Source: Chloroflexia bacterium
Lineage (GTDB): Bacteria > Chloroflexota > Chloroflexia > Thermomicrobiales > CFX8
Length of the DNA stretch: 13,496 bases
NCBI GenBank assembly: GCA_013696045.1
Contig: JACCZH010000385.1
Coordinates: 1 to 13,496 of the forward strand
Direction: 5' to 3'
Of this stretch, positions 10,691-13,496 are shown piece by piece. The notes beneath the pieces were generated by a model. The model was not told the DNA's origin, made no database searches, and worked only from the letters and a program-made list of their open reading frames with translations. Position 1 is the stretch's first letter. Every line of letters begins with the position of its first letter. The translations under genes and the position numbers were made by a program.

Positions 10691-10767
10691 GCCCCCATGG
10701 TCTAGCGGCCTAGGACGCCACCCTTTCAAGGTGGAGATCGCGGGTTCGAATCCCGCTGGGGGTACCA
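10691..10767 (+). tRNA. tRNA-Glu (anticodon UUC), CCA encoded
   Basis: A full cloverleaf can be drawn. Acceptor GCCCCCA pairs with TGGGGGT (a G-U at the first pair). The D arm holds AGCGGCCTA. Anticodon stem CCACC/GGTGG has loop CTTTCAA, with anticodon TTC at 10725-10727. T stem GCGGG/CCCGC has loop TTCGAAT. Discriminator A and the encoded CCA (10765-10767) finish the gene. The 3' half, from the anticodon on, is also the antisense of the last codons of the serine recombinase gene, which suggests that an element joined the chromosome here and kept the tRNA intact. Confidence 0.97.
10726..10767. other. Candidate attachment-site junction: tRNA-Glu 3' half shared with recombinase 3' end
   Basis: These 42 bases are the 3' half of tRNA-Glu on the plus strand. 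On the minus strand they are the last 13 sense codons plus the TGA of the serine recombinase. tRNA 3' ends are classic integration targets, because the element carries a copy of that segment and restores the tRNA. No second copy was found within the window; only a chance 9-base match (AATCCCGCT) occurs inside the recombinase gene at 11448-11456. The exact crossover core cannot be placed from one junction. Confidence 0.5.
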
Positions 10768-12309
10768 ATTCTCAAATCCTGCCCCTCGCGTTCCATTCGC
10801 TGCAATGACCTTGTCGGACTTGCCAGCCGATTTCCGCATGTTTACGAGCAAATCGAAGGGCTGCCGGAAGGTCGGTGTGAGCTCTCCATGGCTCCAAGTG
10901 CAGTTCGAAAGTAAGAAAGCGAGGAGTTTTCGCTTTTCCTCGGCGGGCTGCTTTGCAAAGAGTTCCTGGCTCCGACTGGCCAATTCGAGCAGTTTCGCGC
11001 CCTCAACGAAGTACACCTCGCCGCTTGAACGGTGCGTGTCGATGGACTGCCGGAGCTTCTCCTGCTCAGCATGCCACTCCGCACTCAGACGATCAAACGT
11101 GGCTCTGTCAATTCGGCCGTCCAGCTTATCGACGTACATTGCATCGACGCGACGCTGCAACTTGTCGTACTCAACCTGTAGGCGATCAATCGCCCCCTGA
11201 TGGATTCTGCTCGCTTCGGCGTCGCTGGTCTGTAGCGCATCGACGAGCCAATCCAGGACCGCCGGTTCTATGGTGAGGTACCCCAGCAGATTCGCAAACT
11301 GTTCTTCAAGGACTTCCTCTCGCACATAGGGCTCGCCACACTTTCCACGGTATCCCGTGCAGTGGTAGTAGATGTAACGTTGCTTCTTTAGTTCTCCCGT
11401 CAGCGAACAGCCGCAATGTCCGCAGATGAGTAGGCCCGCGAATGCAAAATCCCGCTTCGATTGGCGATGCTTGCCGGGCTTGCCATGTAGCACGTTCTGA
11501 ACACGCTCGAACAATTCGCGCGAGATAATCGCCTCATGACGCCCGGGGAATCGATGCCCATCCCACACCACGTCGCCCGTATACAGTGGGTTTGTGAGAA
11601 TTCGGTGGATTGTGGCCTTCGGCACTGGTGTTCCGGTCTTGTGGCGCAGCCCCGCGTCTCTCGACATTCTGGTCACCGCGCTTAGCGAATGACGTCCCGT
11701 TGCATACCACTCGAAAACTTGACAAACCAGCGGCGCGAATCCGGGGTCGACCACGATCACTTTCCGGCCGTCAGCGGCCGTAGAGTTCACGTAGCCGAGC
11801 GGTGTCTTTGTGGGCCATATGCCTTGTGCCGCCTTCTCAGCCATGCCCTTTCGGACTTCCTCAGAAAGGTTATCGATGTAGTTCTTTGCCATCAGGACCC
11901 GGATGCCATGCATGAACTTGTCGGCTGAACGGGAATCCGCCGAAAGAACTGTTCCCTCTTTCACGAAGTGAATTTCTGGATCGAGGTCGTCAAGAGTGAC
12001 CCAGTCCTTGAGGTTGCGATACAGTCTGTCCGTCTTCTCAACCAAAATGCCGGGTTGTGACGTCTTCGATCGTCGAAGGCAACGGACGAGTTGGTTGAAA
12101 CCGCTCCGTCCGCTTTGCTTGGCGGTCTCGATGTCGATGAATTCTTCGGTGATCACGAAACCCTGCTCCCGGGCGTACTCATGGAGGAGACGGAGTTGCG
12201 CAGGAATCGAGAATCCCTCGCGCTCCTGTTCAGTAGAGGATACTCTGGCATACAAGACTGCTTGGCGTGCTATGGGCGACCGGACCGAGCCAGAGCTACG
12301 GCGTACCAT
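10726..12309 (-). CDS. Large serine recombinase (resolvase/invertase family) ending inside tRNA-Glu
   Basis: A 527-residue site-specific recombinase that would cut and rejoin DNA through a serine nucleophile, here probably to integrate or excise the element. The N-terminal resolvase domain (about 15-165) starts with AVLYARVSSTEQ and has the nucleophile at S24, with VEKTDRLYRNL (90-100) further on. The recombinase domain (about 168-275) contains PLGYVN and ILTNPLYTGDVVW. A zinc ribbon follows with C296, C299, C317 and C324, then a coiled coil (about 370-425). The last 13 residues (WYPQRDSNPRSPP, 515-527) and the stop are encoded by the antisense of tRNA-Glu from its CCA to the anticodon loop. 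The ATG at 12309 has AGCAGG a few bases upstream. It lies 51 bases after the MerR-like gene on the same strand. All domains seem intact. Confidence 0.93.
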   Translation of the reverse strand: MVRRSSGSVRSPIARQAVLYARVSSTEQEREGFSIPAQLRLLHEYAREQGFVITEEFIDIETAKQSGRSGFNQLVRCLRRSKTSQPGILVEKTDRLYRNLKDWVTLDDLDPEIHFVKEGTVLSADSRSADKFMHGIRVLMAKNYIDNLSEEVRKGMAEKAAQGIWPTKTPLGYVNSTAADGRKVIVVDPGFAPLVCQVFEWYATGRHSLSAVTRMSRDAGLRHKTGTPVPKATIHRILTNPLYTGDVVWDGHRFPGRHEAIISRELFERVQNVLHGKPGKHRQSKRDFAFAGLLICGHCGCSLTGELKKQRYIYYHCTGYRGKCGEPYVREEVLEEQFANLLGYLTIEPAVLDWLVDALQTSDAEASRIHQGAIDRLQVEYDKLQRRVDAMYVDKLDGRIDRATFDRLSAEWHAEQEKLRQSIDTHRSSGEVYFVEGAKLLELASRSQELFAKQPAEEKRKLLAFLLSNCTWSHGELTPTFRQPFDLLVNMRKSAGKSDKVIAANGTRGAGFENWYPQRDSNPRSPP

Positions 12310-12360
12310 ATTGCCTGCTTCCCTTCATCCCGTGTCGTTCAGCGGATCGGATAGATGGAT

Positions 12361-12579
12361 TCATCGGTGTTCTTGGTTGCCGGAGCGTCGTATGTCTTCG
12401 AGGAGCTGTTCGAGGTCCGAGCGCTGAAACAGCCTGTATCCATTCATGGGGTTTCGTCGAGCGGTGATTTTTCCCGCTCGCTCCCAGTTGCGAACCGTCG
12501 CGGGCGACACCCCCACTAACTCCGCCGCTTCTTTCACTCCGAGATAGTCGCGGATGTTGTCACGCTCGTCGGTTGGCAT
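12361..12579 (-). CDS. Small MerR-type helix-turn-helix protein, excisionase-like
   Basis: A 72-residue protein that is little more than a winged helix-turn-helix. LGVKEAAELVGVSPATVRNW (13-32) is the helix-turn-helix, and ITARRNPMNGYRLF (38-51) has the NxxGYRxF wing typical of the MerR/excisionase class. It would bind DNA at the ends of the element to steer recombination, or repress the operon; the effector domain of true MerR regulators is missing. Its place between two recombinase-type genes fits a recombination directionality factor. A GGGGAG ribosome binding site lies about 8 bases before the ATG at 12579. The 3' end is 51 bases from the serine recombinase start. IS607-type serine recombinases carry a similar domain fused to the catalytic domain; here the two are separate genes. 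Confidence 0.75.
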   Translation of the reverse strand: MPTDERDNIRDYLGVKEAAELVGVSPATVRNWERAGKITARRNPMNGYRLFQRSDLEQLLEDIRRSGNQEHR

Positions 12580-12612
12580 GACATGGTCTCCCCTCGAATT
12601 CCTGACTCAGAA

Positions 12613-12629
12613 TCTATACAAACATTGTA
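12613..12629 (-). promoter_or_regulatory. Possible promoter and operator of the MerR-like gene
   Basis: On the minus strand TATAGA (12618-12613) can serve as a -10, but no good -35 is seen. It overlaps the inverted repeat TACAA-ACA-TTGTA (12617-12629), which lies about 40 bases upstream of the ATG. That is a reasonable operator for an autoregulating MerR-type protein. Its AT-rich sequence stands out from its surroundings. Confidence 0.35.
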
Positions 12630-12649
12630 AAACATAGGCACAGCGCCTG

Positions 12650-13496
12650 CTAGCGTGACTGAGTCTCCCGTACGCGTCGCTGAGCATCGAGCGCTCGGTG
12701 GCGACGCAGGAGCCGGTCAACGGTTCGTACTCGCTGTACTCCGAGAACGCTGGCGACTTCATGGTCCGAGAGCCCCTGTGACCCCAGCCAGTGCGCGAAC
12801 GCAGCCCGTAGGTCGACCGCTTCCACTATAGGAAGTCCTGACTGGTCGCATGCACGTCCCACCACGTCGCGAATGGCTCGATAACTCAATGGCTGATCTA
12901 CGCTGGCAGACCGCTTGAAGATAGGTCCATGAAGGTCTCCGATCTGAGCATCTAGCGAATCCGCGAGCTGGACCAACGCAGTTGCTGAGTGACGTGGGAG
13001 TGGGAGCGTCCATGCCTGACCGCCGCGGTGAACGGCTACGCAGAGCGCCTGATAGCCTTCACCCTGCCGCGCTACTTCGATCTGATCCCAGTCAAGCGCT
13101 GTAATCTCCTCCGGCCGCAGACCCGAAAAGCAGTGCAGCGCGACGATCGCTAAATCGCGTATGCCTCTCGTGCTGTCCCTCTTGGCCGAATACAAAATGC
13201 GATGAAGATCTTGTGCGTCGAGGGTCGGGCGGGATGGACGCGTACGACGCGCCGTCCCGGCCACGAATGATCCGGTGGATTGCCATCCTGCTGATCGCCC
13301 AGAGGGGAGCAAGCCGTCTAATCTGGCAAGCTGCTCGTCAGCGCTCCGCTCTCGAAGTTCGGAAAGGAACCGAATGAATCGTTGGGCAGCAATGAGTCGA
13401 GTTCGGTTCGTGGACCGTGAGACAACGCTCGTCGGTTCGACGAGCACCGCGGCAACTGCCCGCAAATCGATAAAGAGGTCAGCGAGTTCCCTGGGG
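12650..13496 (-). CDS. Tyrosine-recombinase-fold protein, apparently without catalytic tyrosine; N-terminus beyond window
   Basis: The frame is open to the right edge, so the TTG at 13465 is not a reliable start and the gene begins outside. Residues are numbered from that TTG. A core-binding (SAM-like) region is visible at about 1-75 (NRTRLIAAQRFIRFLSEL), then the catalytic fold from RPTLDAQDLHRIL (79-91). The first catalytic arginine is present in SGLRPEEITALDW (R117), and the second in VDLRAAFAHWL (R220). Other active-site positions look lost. The HxxR histidine is valine (V217), LGH is LGV (V243), and the place of the nucleophile reads TVDRLLRRH (248-256). No tyrosine occurs after Y195. 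The beta-hairpin lysine is also not evident (HRGGQAWTLPLP). It probably cannot cleave DNA and may act as a DNA-binding accessory or be decaying, though the frame is intact. It lies 70 bases upstream of the MerR-like gene. Confidence 0.75.
   Translation of the reverse strand, partial: PRELADLFIDLRAVAAVLVEPTSVVSRSTNRTRLIAAQRFIRFLSELRERSADEQLARLDGLLPSGRSAGWQSTGSFVAGTARRTRPSRPTLDAQDLHRILYSAKRDSTRGIRDLAIVALHCFSGLRPEEITALDWDQIEVARQGEGYQALCVAVHRGGQAWTLPLPRHSATALVQLADSLDAQIGDLHGPIFKRSASVDQPLSYRAIRDVVGRACDQSGLPIVEAVDLRAAFAHWLGSQGLSDHEVASVLGVQRVRTVDRLLRRHRALDAQRRVRETQSR
13427..13445. repeat. Perfect 8-base inverted repeat (GCTCGTCG / CGACGAGC) with 3-base loop
   Basis: GCTCGTCG (13427-13434), loop GTT, CGACGAGC (13438-13445). 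It lies inside the coding sequence of the tyrosine-recombinase-like gene, with no T-tract, so it is not an intrinsic terminator. It may be chance in GC-rich code or a protein-binding site. Confidence 0.5.

Larger units (their letters stand above)
10726..13496. mobile_element. Candidate integrated element anchored at tRNA-Glu (right end outside window)
   Basis: Three minus-strand genes in a row (tyrosine-recombinase-like, MerR/excisionase-like, large serine recombinase) abut a tRNA gene used as a border. The recombinase next to the tRNA is the usual position for an integrase at an element end. No cargo is visible, and no repeat of the tRNA 3' end occurs before the right edge. The element could equally be an old, immobile remnant; base composition does not look clearly foreign by eye. 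Confidence 0.45.

Noticed and set aside
10548..10808. Plus-strand frame of 86 codons crossing the tRNA
   Set aside because: It reads through the end of comEC and the tRNA-Glu; the translation over the tRNA is an artefact of structural RNA sequence.
11448..11456. AATCCCGCT, shared with the tRNA T-arm region
   Set aside because: A 9-base match inside conserved recombinase code is expected by chance and is too short for the second attachment site.
12310..12579. MerR-like gene and serine recombinase as one split fusion (same frame, IS607-like)
   Set aside because: Both are in one frame, but two in-frame TGA codons lie between them (the MerR-like stop at 12361-12363 and one near 12325), and the recombinase has its own ATG and ribosome binding site.
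12634..12646. AGGC-N5-GCCT (minus strand) followed by ATGTTTT as a terminator of the tyrosine-recombinase-like gene
   Set aside because: A stem of only four pairs with a broken T-run is not convincing.

Overview
The window looks like bacterial chromosome of moderately high GC. It has GTG and TTG starts, a Gram-positive-style SOS box (CGAAC-N4-GTTCG) in front of lexA, a ComEA carrying both an SLBB and a helix-hairpin-helix domain, and a cvpA-mutS2 pair. I lean towards Chloroflexota (Thermomicrobia-like), but this rests on general resemblance and not on a search. 

Left part (1-10632). A group 1 glycosyltransferase runs off the left edge, downstream of lexA on the same (minus) strand. lexA has a near-ideal promoter with the SOS box between -35 and -10. 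Divergent from it runs a tight plus-strand operon: cvpA, mutS2 and a small DUF2007-like gene. This operon converges on mfd (minus strand), and the two overlap by the 4 bases CTAG. Divergent from mfd is a comEA-comEC competence pair; this comEC ends without the usual C-terminal metallo-beta-lactamase domain. The stretch therefore gathers SOS control (LexA), recombination or ribosome surveillance (MutS2), transcription-coupled repair (Mfd) and DNA uptake (ComEA/ComEC) within 10 kb. 

Right part (10642-13496). An intact tRNA-Glu (UUC, with encoded CCA) has its own promoter. It marks the left border of what looks like an integrated or formerly mobile module on the minus strand. In transcription order the module holds a tyrosine-recombinase-like gene (open at the right edge, apparently without its catalytic tyrosine), a MerR/excisionase-like small protein, and a large serine recombinase. 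The serine recombinase reads straight into the tRNA gene from the opposite strand: its last 13 amino acids and its stop codon are the antisense of the 3' half of tRNA-Glu, and the stop overlaps the anticodon. That is the most striking signal here. The far end of the element, which should carry a repeat of the tRNA 3' end, is not in the window. 

No CRISPR array, rRNA or convincing intrinsic terminator was seen. No intergenic gap exceeds 300 bases; the two largest (1494-1713 and 8402-8525) hold promoters.
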